Shown here: positions 1 through 6,780 of the stretch, one piece after another
Layout: every line of letters begins with the position of its first letter
How positions within the stretch are numbered: position 1 is the stretch's first letter
Assembly: GCA_021796055.1 (NCBI GenBank)
Contig: JAJYOS010000018.1
Location: 1 to 18,371 of the forward strand
Direction of reading: 5' to 3'
Source of the DNA: Bacteroidota bacterium
Lineage (GTDB): Bacteria; Bacteroidota; Kryptoniia; Kryptoniales; JAKASW01
DNA: 18,371 nt
Notes under the pieces: generated by a model
What the model saw: the letters and a program-made list of their open reading frames with translations, nothing else
The model's database searches: none
What the model was told of the DNA's origin: nothing
Position numbers and translations under genes: made by a program

Positions 1-144
1 ATTGAAGTCTCAAAACTAAATCTCGCTGCGACCATGATGTTTATCGGAGCTGCCGTCATGATCTCGGCAGGCGCGATATTTTTGGCAGGCGCGCCGGGAG
101 CAAGCGGTGCTTCGGGTGGGGGGGGGCAACCTAATCCGCAATGA
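1..144 (+). CDS. 3' end of a membrane protein gene (partial, unidentified)
   Basis: Frame 1 is open from the first base to a TGA at 142-144, giving the last 47 residues of a protein whose start lies outside the window. The visible part has a hydrophobic segment of about 20 residues (roughly residues 9-30, rich in Ala, Met, Ile and Gly), then a flexible Gly/Ala/Ser tail ending GQPNPQ. This fits a C-terminal transmembrane helix with a short low-complexity tail, but I do not recognise the family. The tail is encoded partly by a run of nine G (118-126). Alternatively the frame could be open by chance; the hydrophobic composition and the following gene-free gap argue for a real gene end. Confidence 0.45.
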   Translation: MEVSKLNLAATMMFIGAAVMISAGAIFLAGAPGASGASGGGGQPNPQ

Positions 145-246
145 ATCGGCTATTCATGAATCGTTTGTGGAATTGCATGGTCCAACTCGGGGCCTTAGGT
201 ACCAGTTAACTGCAAGACAATCACGGCGCGCCATCGATTGCGGCGG

Positions 247-299
247 TGGGAAATAATTGTGCCGACAAAAAGTAAATCGATTCCCCACAATGTTTCCCA
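247..299. repeat. Imperfect inverted repeat, possible RNA hairpin or operator
   Basis: The left arm TGGGAAATAATTGTG (247-261) can pair with the right arm CACAATGTTTCCCA (286-299). TGGGAAA pairs with TTTCCCA and ATTGTG with CACAAT, so 13 pairs form around a TA/G internal mismatch, with a 24-base loop. No T-run follows the right arm, so it is not a canonical intrinsic terminator. It could end the upstream gene's transcript, be a protein-binding dyad, or be chance. Confidence 0.35.
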
Positions 300-440
300 T
301 ACCAATTCAACCATCCTTGGAATCCTCTATTAGGTCTAGCCGGAAGTAAGGGAACCGGAAGAGCGGTCGTCCACTCGTCTTTTGCTCCCGCTAAGCCCAT
401 CCTCGGCGACTGTAATAGAGGAGCGATCCGAACGTCGAAG

Positions 441-469
441 TTGACTTCTCTCCACGATTAGATTAAAAT
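441..469 (+). promoter_or_regulatory. Sigma70-like promoter for the sensor kinase operon
   Basis: TTGACT (441-446) is a 5/6 match to the -35 consensus and TAAAAT (464-469) a 5/6 match to the -10 consensus, with an ideal 17-base spacer. Transcription would start near 476, leaving a leader of about 100 bases before the GTG start at 576. The match is to the general bacterial housekeeping consensus rather than the Bacteroidetes TAnnTTTG type. Confidence 0.55.
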
Positions 470-575
470 TGTGCTGCATGGGCATGCGCTTTCCTGAATT
501 TCGTTTAGACATTTCTTGTCCACGCCGGCAAGCTGTGAGTTTACCGGGGCGCAAACTTATGCAGGAGGCTTCGAT

Positions 576-3041
576 GTGAACTTCTCGCGCCGGTTTTCCG
601 CGGTATTGTCAATCGATCTTGTAGTGTACGTAGTTTGCATGGTCGGGTTGTGGCAGATTGCAGAGAAGGCCGACCTTCCTTTCTCCGTTTCCAGGCTGGG
701 AAGTGAATCTTTTGTGGTCAAGGGGGTGACCCCTTCAGTCCGCGGGATCGTTGAAAAAGGGGATGTGGTCTTTGCCTTCCGCGGTGAAAGAGTCGGATCT
801 CCGGAGACACTCGAATTCCTTCTCGACGGCATGAGAGTAGGTGACAATCTCCCGATCGAAGTCCGACGAGGAAAGAACCTTCTCGACCTCGATGTTAGCC
901 TGGTACATGCCTACAGCAATTTTTATGTCGGGGTCGCCTGGCTTATAGGCACGCTCTTTTTTGGCACCGGCATTTTGGTCTACTTCAGGAGACGTGACGA
1001 TACTGCCGCGTTTGTTTACCACTATGGAGCTGTCGCGGTCGCGGTCATGATAATGTCGACGTGGGGGAGCTACTCGATTGAGCCTTTCGGGATAGGTCAG
1101 TTCATCAGAATTGTTTTCTCTCTAGCGTATGCGTTTGTGCCGGCACTGTTTCTTCATTTCAGCTTATTGTTCCCGACAAGGAAGAAAACAGTTCTGAGCG
1201 GGAATATATGGTTCCTATATTTGGTCGCGGCGCTCCTCTCACTTCTCATGGCTGTTACTTTCATCAAAGCTACAGTGCCATTTTCGATATGGTGGTTTAA
1301 CTCGTTCATTGCAGTATTCAACTTGACAAGATGGTTCTTTGCGACCTGTGCCCTCCTGTCGATCGCTGTCTTCGTTATGTCTTATCGGAATGCGCGAGAG
1401 GAGATGGAGAGGCGGAAGTTGAGATGGATAATTCTTGGGCTCGCGATCAGCTCACTTGGATTCGTCAGCCTCTGGCAGATCCCGCAGCTTCTTACCTCCC
1501 GAGGGCTTATCAGCGAGGAGTTTGTCGTGCTGTTGTCGGGGGCGACTCCTGTCGCGTTTACGTTTGCCATCGTTAAGTATCACGTCATGGATATAGATAT
1601 TCTTTTCAACAGAGGCACAGTGTACGTAGTGCTGCTGATGATCCTGCTATCCATTTACGCGCTTGCCGTAGGACTTGTGGCGGTATTTGTAGGCCGCCTT
1701 ACGGTTGTGGATTCGATCGCGGCATCAGTGGCCGGTGCTGTTGCGGTAGTTATACTCTTTGAGCCCATTCGAAGAAGAGTCCAGCTTTTTGTTGACAAGA
1801 ATTTCTTCCGCGTGAAATACGATTTGCGGAAGGCCGAAGAAGAATTTGATTCCGAGCTGCGGAAGTGCGTAACGGTTGACGATGTGGGCACACTCGCGGT
1901 AAAAAGCGTGGGATGGGCGATACCGGTCGAAAGGATAGGCTACTTCGTTGTGTCAAAGGTGAACAGAGTGCTGCGCCCCGTCGCGCATCGCGGGTTCGAA
2001 GCTCTCGGTCCTAATCCGGACTTTGCCGGACTTGCGAGCCTGCCCGTGGGGTTGTCGAGGCCTACAGCGGCGGAAGGGAAGATTGAACCAGGCGTCGAGT
2101 TCGATAAGGGCGATCCGGGTTTGCTTGAAAGGTTGGGGCTCACGCTCGTGTTCGCGGTGCGATCGGAAGAGGGCGGAGTCATGAGCATGCTCGCGCTTGG
2201 TCAGAAGAAATCGGGGACCCGTTACAGTTTCGAAGATGTTGATCTCCTTAGCCGCATCGCGCACGGATCAGGCGAGACACAAGAAAGAATAATGTTGCAG
2301 GAGCGGCTCGCCTTCGAGCGTGAGGAGAGGGAGAAGCTCGAAGAGTTGAACCGCATGAAGACTTATTTCGTCTCAAGCGTGTCTCACGATCTTAAGACTC
2401 CGCTGACGACCATCCGGATGTACACGGAGGCGCTGATGGCTTGGCGAAAGCTCCCGGCATCGCGAGTGCGCGGTTATCTCGCGACCATCGAGGGTGAAGC
2501 GAAGAGACTAACGAGGCTGATAAACAACGTCCTTGACGTGGCGAAGATAGAGCGCGCGAAAATAGCATACGAACTTAAGCCCGAAGAGATGGACACGATC
2601 GTCAGGGAAGCGGTTGCCGTGATGAACTATGAGGCTCTTAAAGGTGAGTGCCGGGTGCGCTCAAGCCTGTCGCTGAAACACGCGCGAATACTTGCCGACA
2701 GGGACGCCGTGATTGAAGCTCTGGGAAATCTAATAGCGAATTCAGTTGAGTACTCAAAAGGAAAATCGAAGATAGATGTGCGGACCTTTTTGGACGACAG
2801 CATGTTGGCTGTATCTGTGAGAGACTTTGGTATAGGCATTCCCAGGGATGAAATCGACAGAATCTTCGAGCCGTTTTACAGGGGAAGGAGTGGAAAGTCC
2901 GTCCGACCCGGTGGTACCGGGCTCGGGCTTCCCGTCGTGAAAGGGATCATCGAGGCACACAACGGGCGTATCAGAATTGAAAGTGAACCGGGGAAGGGAA
3001 CGTGCGTTACGCTTTACTTCCCGCGATTGGAGGGGATATGA
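576..3041 (+). CDS. Membrane sensor histidine kinase with PDZ-like sensor domain
   Basis: An 821-residue sensor kinase. The GTG at 576 is chosen because AGGAGG (563-568) lies 7 bases upstream; a TTG at 516 in the same frame has no such site. Order of parts: membrane segment (about 7-27); PDZ-like domain (about 42-112) predicted outside the membrane, with a VEKGDVVFAFRGERVGS segment typical of PDZ folds; about nine more membrane helices (about 115-395); a YHVMDIDILFNR motif at about 335-346 seen in ComP-like sensors; a degenerate GAF-like region (about 418-575); a short coiled coil; HisKA with the H-box SHDLKTP (His604); and HATPase_c with N-box Asn718/Asn722, G1 DFGIGIP and G2 GGTGLGL. All catalytic motifs are intact. 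It should autophosphorylate and pass phosphate to the regulator encoded by the overlapping next gene. The signal is unknown; the PDZ domain suggests sensing of an envelope peptide or misfolded protein, which is inference. Confidence 0.93.
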   Translation: MNFSRRFSAVLSIDLVVYVVCMVGLWQIAEKADLPFSVSRLGSESFVVKGVTPSVRGIVEKGDVVFAFRGERVGSPETLEFLLDGMRVGDNLPIEVRRGKNLLDLDVSLVHAYSNFYVGVAWLIGTLFFGTGILVYFRRRDDTAAFVYHYGAVAVAVMIMSTWGSYSIEPFGIGQFIRIVFSLAYAFVPALFLHFSLLFPTRKKTVLSGNIWFLYLVAALLSLLMAVTFIKATVPFSIWWFNSFIAVFNLTRWFFATCALLSIAVFVMSYRNAREEMERRKLRWIILGLAISSLGFVSLWQIPQLLTSRGLISEEFVVLLSGATPVAFTFAIVKYHVMDIDILFNRGTVYVVLLMILLSIYALAVGLVAVFVGRLTVVDSIAASVAGAVAVVILFEPIRRRVQLFVDKNFFRVKYDLRKAEEEFDSELRKCVTVDDVGTLAVKSVGWAIPVERIGYFVVSKVNRVLRPVAHRGFEALGPNPDFAGLASLPVGLSRPTAAEGKIEPGVEFDKGDPGLLERLGLTLVFAVRSEEGGVMSMLALGQKKSGTRYSFEDVDLLSRIAHGSGETQERIMLQERLAFEREEREKLEELNRMKTYFVSSVSHDLKTPLTTIRMYTEALMAWRKLPASRVRGYLATIEGEAKRLTRLINNVLDVAKIERAKIAYELKPEEMDTIVREAVAVMNYEALKGECRVRSSLSLKHARILADRDAVIEALGNLIANSVEYSKGKSKIDVRTFLDDSMLAVSVRDFGIGIPRDEIDRIFEPFYRGRSGKSVRPGGTGLGLPVVKGIIEAHNGRIRIESEPGKGTCVTLYFPRLEGI

Positions 3042-3718
3042 AAAAGATACTTGTCGTCGAAGACGATGCCGCCATAAGAACTGGGCTGGCCGAGGCGCTT
3101 GCGAGGGAACATTACCTGGTGGACACTGCCTCCGACGGAGAGACAGGATCACTCAAAGGGAGCGCGAAAGATGTAGATCTTATTATCCTTGATCTGATGC
3201 TCCCGGTCATGAACGGAGAGGAAGTCTGCCGGGCTCTCCGCGAGAAGGGAATTAGCACTCCCATTCTTATCCTTTCCAGTAAAAGGGAAGAAACCAGCAA
3301 GGTGCTCGGGCTCGAACTCGGCGCTGACGACTACGTTACAAAACCTTTCAGCCTTCTCGAACTGCAGGCGAGGATCAAGGCCATATTGAGAAGACAAAAA
3401 AAGAGCGGCGACAAGATCGACGAGTTCGCGTTCGGCAATGTGAAACTCGATTTTAAAAAACACGAGATGACACGAAGGGGGAAGCAGGTGAAACTGACCG
3501 AGAGGGAATTTAAAGTCCTCAAGTATATGATCGAGCACAAAGGTGAAGTCGTGACGCGTGAGATGCTTCTCGACGAAGTGTGGGGGTACGAAAACTTTCC
3601 GACAACGAGGACGGTGGACAATTACATCCTATCCATCAGGCATAAAATCGAAGACGCTCCTTCGCGCCCGAAATTCATACTCACTGTTCACACTGCCGGA
3701 TACAAGTTTACCTGCTGA
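3038..3718 (+). CDS. OmpR/PhoB-family response regulator
   Basis: A 226-residue two-domain regulator. The ATG at 3038 overlaps the kinase stop (ATGA, 3038-3041) and follows GGAGGGG at 3029-3035, so translation is probably coupled. The receiver domain (1-120) has the acidic pair Asp9/Asp10, phospho-acceptor Asp52 in ILDLMLP, switch Ser80 and conserved Lys102 in YVTKPF. The C-terminal winged helix (about 128-226) has the LTEREFKVLKYM and TRTVDNYILSIRHKIE segments of OmpR/PhoB DNA-binding domains. It should bind direct-repeat operators once phosphorylated by the preceding kinase. The target genes cannot be named from sequence; the envelope genes downstream are obvious candidates. Confidence 0.95.
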   Translation: MKKILVVEDDAAIRTGLAEALAREHYLVDTASDGETGSLKGSAKDVDLIILDLMLPVMNGEEVCRALREKGISTPILILSSKREETSKVLGLELGADDYVTKPFSLLELQARIKAILRRQKKSGDKIDEFAFGNVKLDFKKHEMTRRGKQVKLTEREFKVLKYMIEHKGEVVTREMLLDEVWGYENFPTTRTVDNYILSIRHKIEDAPSRPKFILTVHTAGYKFTC

Positions 3719-3772
3719 TACTACAAGCTGCCTGGAGATGATTTTTACCGGCTCGTGACCTTTCTGTGACAA

Positions 3773-3797
3773 GCGACCTGCGGTTGCCTCCTATTTT
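3773..3797 (+). terminator. Possible weak terminator after the two-component operon
   Basis: GCGACC (3773-3778) pairs with GGTTGC (3782-3787) around a three-base loop, with one G-U pair, and is followed by CTCCTATTTT. The stem is short and the T-run is interrupted, so termination here is only plausible. A TTGACC hexamer at 3796-3801 could be the -35 of the next gene, but it lacks a good -10 box at the right distance. Confidence 0.3.
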
Positions 3798-3843
3798 GAC
3801 CCTGTAAAAAAATGAAATAATGAGTTAAAAAGTGGAGGCATCT

Positions 3844-4455
3844 ATGCGATCGGTAGTAACTGTGGCGTCTGTTCTTCTCCTTACTGCGTCAATCACTTGC
3901 GCGCAGTTCAAGAAAGGAGACGTCGAGCTGTCATTCTCGGGCAGCCTCGGTTCCTGGTCTAATGAATTTTCCGATAGCTACTCGGGGGGGATTTCGCACA
4001 CCTATTCTGATTCACACAATTATCTGTTTGTCGCCATTTCACCGGGTTACTATTTAGAGGACGGGCTTTCGGTTGAACCTGAACTGAGCTTGATGGCTGC
4101 CGAGAAAAGCAAGCCAATCCAGTATCTTCTTCTGAACCTTTCCTATACCTATCTCCTGCCGAATTCAGTTATCGCGCCGTACGCGATAGCAGGGTATGGA
4201 TTATCGAATTCGGTTCAAATGGCCGGCATGACTGTCTATCCCCTCTTAGCAAGCAACAAATTCAATGTTGGCGTCTTCAATGCGGGGGCTGGCGTGAAGT
4301 TCCTTCTTAACCGGTTCGTTGTTCTCCGGACGGAAATAAACTACAAAAGTCACGCGTGGTCCGAAACCCAGGATTATGGATATGGAATGACTGACAAAAC
4401 TGAGACCAATTTATCTTTTTTCGGTCTTCAGCTCGGGATATCAGTGCTGTTGTGA
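3844..4455 (+). CDS. Small outer-membrane beta-barrel protein
   Basis: A 203-residue exported protein. The ATG at 3844 follows GGAGG (3834-3838) by 5 bases. Residues 1-20 form a signal peptide with probable cleavage after ITCA, leaving Gln at the mature N-terminus. The rest alternates polar and hydrophobic residues in short aromatic-rich strands (for example NLSYTYLL, APYAIAGYG, VVLRTEINY) and ends in a strand GLQLGISVLL, as expected for an 8-stranded outer-membrane barrel of the OMP_b-brl kind. It resembles the barrel protein encoded at 17178-17711. The EEP-Omp85 gene begins 35 bases downstream, so the two are probably co-transcribed. The function is unknown; porin, adhesin or structural roles are all possible. 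Confidence 0.85.
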   Translation: MRSVVTVASVLLLTASITCAQFKKGDVELSFSGSLGSWSNEFSDSYSGGISHTYSDSHNYLFVAISPGYYLEDGLSVEPELSLMAAEKSKPIQYLLLNLSYTYLLPNSVIAPYAIAGYGLSNSVQMAGMTVYPLLASNKFNVGVFNAGAGVKFLLNRFVVLRTEINYKSHAWSETQDYGYGMTDKTETNLSFFGLQLGISVLL

Positions 4456-4490
4456 GCTGATTCAGATGATGCGCAAAAGAGCTCAACTTT

Positions 4491-6668
4491 ATGAATTCAG
4501 TTGAAACCATAAGGGTACGTTGGAAGTCGTTTTCTTTGGCCGTCGCGATTGTGGCCAGCTGGCCAGGGGTATCTCTTTGCGCTCATGAATCAGACAATAA
4601 CACCGGATTCGCGCGGTTGCGGATCGTTGTCATAAATGTCTGGTCCGGCCTTGATTATCACGGCACTTGGCGATTCGGCGAGTATGAATCCACGGAGCGC
4701 AGAGAGAAAAGGTTTGATCTACTCGTGGACGGCCTTCGGAAACTCGCACCCGATATCGTCCTTATCCAGGAAGCGAACCCAGTGGATCAGTTCTCTTCCC
4801 GGCTTGCCGACTCACTCGGTCTCGACGAAGTTCACCAGGTCTGTAACGCCGGAATGAAATTGCTCACTCTCGGCATTCCGTCCAATCTCAAGGAAGGTAT
4901 TGCTATCCTCGCACGCCAAGAGCTCCGCATAAGATCGCAAGCCGTATGGAAGTTGTCCGGCTCATTCGGGGTCTACGGAGATATCATTGCCTTGCATTTT
5001 GACGAATCTGAGTTTGCGCAAGTTGCAAAGATCGAAGTAAACGGCAGGAATGTGTTTGTAGTGAATGTCCATCTCAGCGCCTATCCCCCATGTGATTCAG
5101 CGGCAATGAAGGAGGTTGAGAAGTGGCTTACTGAAGGTCTTATTCTTCGTGAAGACGTAGAGGAGATCGAGAAACGGTTGGCGTATAGAGCTTCGAGACA
5201 TCGGGAGGAAGTTAAAACACTTCTGAGGAATATTTCAGAGCTCCCTTCAGGAGTGCCCGTGATTCTCGGAGGTGACTTCAACTCGGAGATTGGCTCCGAA
5301 GAGTTCTCCGAGCTTGTGAGAAAGGGAGGATTCAGTGACACATTCGCCGATTCGCTTGGAAGCGAAGTGTACACATGGGACCCGGCTCGCAACGAGAATG
5401 CGGCATATTCAACAAGGTTCGTCAACGCGACAGGGGCAAGTCTGGATTTTTCGGACAGGCTCGGTGCTGTATATGATTCGAAGCCCAGGAAGATCGATTA
5501 TGTGTTTCTTGGGCGGGGACTCCCTCCGGAAAGTGCGCTTGCGTCGAAGGTTGTGCTCGATTCGGCTGTCGGCGGCATTCACGCGTCCGACCACTATGCC
5601 GCCCTAGCGGATATCGATATGTCTAACAGTGCGAAGTCCGGAGAAGCAAATAGCTTGGCTGAAGGAAGAAGCAGAGTCGAGCCCCTTCCGATTCTTTCAT
5701 ATGATACTGACATCGGATTTGGTTACGGGGCAAAGTTGTTTCTCTTCGACCTATTCCACGCGAATGAGTCGTTCGACTTTGTGCTGTTCAACAGCACAAA
5801 AGGCGAAAGATGGTACAGAGGCGTATTTTCGTATCCCGACTTCGAATACCGTGAGGGAACCGTTTATCCTATTTCTGTCGACTTTACCTTCGATTATGAT
5901 AAATGGCTTCAGAATAATTTTTACGGAATAGGAAATGGGTCGCTTTTTTCCGATCGTGAGATTTACACGAGGGCGCCTATCGAATTGGCCCTGACATTCA
6001 GTCGGGGGGTCACGCGCGAAGTGGTCGGCCAGGTTATCGCGAAATATGAAAGGATAGAAAATTACGGCTTCGATTCCACCAGCGTACTGAAGTTGCTGCC
6101 GCCGTCATTGAATGCTTCTGCCGCCAGGTACGCGTCGATCGGGGTCGATATCCGTTACGACACGAGAAACAGTTTTATCAATCCTACATCGGGAGCCGTG
6201 CTGCAGGCTGAGTCAGAGTACGCTCCTAATCGCGTGGCAGGGAACGTTTCATTCTTGCGGTTGGCGATGTGGTCACAATACTACTATACTCTTTTCTATC
6301 CAACTACGGCGCTTGCGCTCCGCGTGGGGCTGCAGCAGGTTGTCGGCAGCAATCTCCCGGTCCAGGTGCTCACTTCGCTCGGCGGAAATAGCACGCTTCG
6401 TGGGTTCACTCAGGACAGGTTCCTCGACAAAGCGATGGCTCTCATGAACGCGGAAGTGAGGTTCCCAATTTTCTGGAGAGTGGGCGGGGTTGTCGGTGTC
6501 GATGCCGGTAAGGTATGGCATAGTTTTGCGGACGCGGATCTGCGAAATTGGGCGGCAAATTCCGTGGCGGGCCTCAGGCTCTACATGGACAATTTTGTCG
6601 TTCGTGCCGATTTCGGATTTGGCCCTGAAGGAACGGGCTTCTATTTCAATTTTGGGCAAGTCTTCTAA
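4491..6668 (+). CDS. EEP (endonuclease/exonuclease/phosphatase) domain fused to an Omp85/BamA-type outer-membrane barrel
   Basis: A 725-residue exported fusion protein. Residues 1-31 are a signal peptide (cleavage probably after SLCA). Residues about 42-376 form a complete EEP domain with all the family's catalytic signatures: Asn49 in VINVW, Glu94 in IQEAN, His194 in VNVHL, Asp262/Asn264 in GGDFNS, Asp336 in KIDYVF and Asp367/His368 in ASDHYA. It should be a metal-dependent phosphodiesterase or phosphatase. A linker (377-397) without a recognisable POTRA domain leads to a barrel (about 398-725) with the Omp85 features DIRYDTRNSFINPTSG, GGNSTLRGF (636-639 is the conserved xRGF motif) and a terminal strand ending in Phe. 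By analogy with patatin-Omp85 proteins the enzyme could be displayed at the outer membrane, on the surface or in the periplasm. The substrate is unknown; phospholipids, nucleic acids and phosphosugars are all cleaved by EEP relatives. No clear Shine-Dalgarno sequence precedes the ATG. Confidence 0.88.
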   Translation: MNSVETIRVRWKSFSLAVAIVASWPGVSLCAHESDNNTGFARLRIVVINVWSGLDYHGTWRFGEYESTERREKRFDLLVDGLRKLAPDIVLIQEANPVDQFSSRLADSLGLDEVHQVCNAGMKLLTLGIPSNLKEGIAILARQELRIRSQAVWKLSGSFGVYGDIIALHFDESEFAQVAKIEVNGRNVFVVNVHLSAYPPCDSAAMKEVEKWLTEGLILREDVEEIEKRLAYRASRHREEVKTLLRNISELPSGVPVILGGDFNSEIGSEEFSELVRKGGFSDTFADSLGSEVYTWDPARNENAAYSTRFVNATGASLDFSDRLGAVYDSKPRKIDYVFLGRGLPPESALASKVVLDSAVGGIHASDHYAALADIDMSNSAKSGEANSLAEGRSRVEPLPILSYDTDIGFGYGAKLFLFDLFHANESFDFVLFNSTKGERWYRGVFSYPDFEYREGTVYPISVDFTFDYDKWLQNNFYGIGNGSLFSDREIYTRAPIELALTFSRGVTREVVGQVIAKYERIENYGFDSTSVLKLLPPSLNASAARYASIGVDIRYDTRNSFINPTSGAVLQAESEYAPNRVAGNVSFLRLAMWSQYYYTLFYPTTALALRVGLQQVVGSNLPVQVLTSLGGNSTLRGFTQDRFLDKAMALMNAEVRFPIFWRVGGVVGVDAGKVWHSFADADLRNWAANSVAGLRLYMDNFVVRADFGFGPEGTGFYFNFGQVF

Positions 6669-6690
6669 TTTCCCGCTCCGGAATTGGCGA

Positions 6691-6710
6691 TGCCTTGCAA
6701 TGACAAGGCA
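6691..6710 (+). terminator. Perfect 7-bp hairpin after the EEP-Omp85 gene
   Basis: TGCCTTG (6691-6697) and CAAGGCA (6704-6710) are exact inverted copies with a six-base loop, 22 bases after the stop codon. The following bases are ATAAAATG, not a T-run, so it may be a transcript-end stabiliser or a weak terminator rather than a strong intrinsic one. Confidence 0.35.
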
Positions 6711-6742
6711 ATAAAATGTGTATCACATCAACTCTTCAAAAG

Positions 6743-6751
6743 TGTTATATT
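6743..6751 (+). promoter_or_regulatory. Candidate extended -10 element for the prenyltransferase gene
   Basis: TGTTATATT combines a TGn extension with a -10-like TATATT. No good -35 hexamer is present at the usual distance, which extended -10 promoters can tolerate. Transcription would start near 6758, just upstream of the AGGAG ribosome binding site. Confidence 0.3.
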
Positions 6752-6780
6752 TAGCCTAAAACGATTCAGGAGAGTTGCAG

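Larger units (their letters stand above)
145..575. other. 430-base intergenic region before the two-component operon
   Basis: I see no convincing gene here. It holds an imperfect inverted repeat (247-299), a strong sigma70-like promoter (441-469) and the ribosome binding site of the sensor kinase (AGGAGG, 563-568). The perfect 10-base palindrome ATTCATGAAT occurs at 152-161 and again across the tsaD start at 10151-10160, which may be chance. A 72-codon minus-strand frame (336-554) has Arg/Ser-rich, unstructured coding potential and is not accepted as a gene. Confidence 0.6.

Noticed and set aside
152..161. Palindrome ATTCATGAAT, also present at 10151-10160
   Set aside because: Two copies of a 10-base palindrome, one spanning a start codon, are too little to claim a shared operator.
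336..554. 72-codon minus-strand frame in the intergenic region
   Set aside because: It is Arg/Ser-rich with no recognisable motif, overlaps the promoter of the kinase operon, and has no evident ribosome site.
4466..4504. 12-codon frame overlapping the start of the EEP-Omp85 gene
   Set aside because: It has no ribosome site and is too short to support as a gene; translational coupling cannot be shown.
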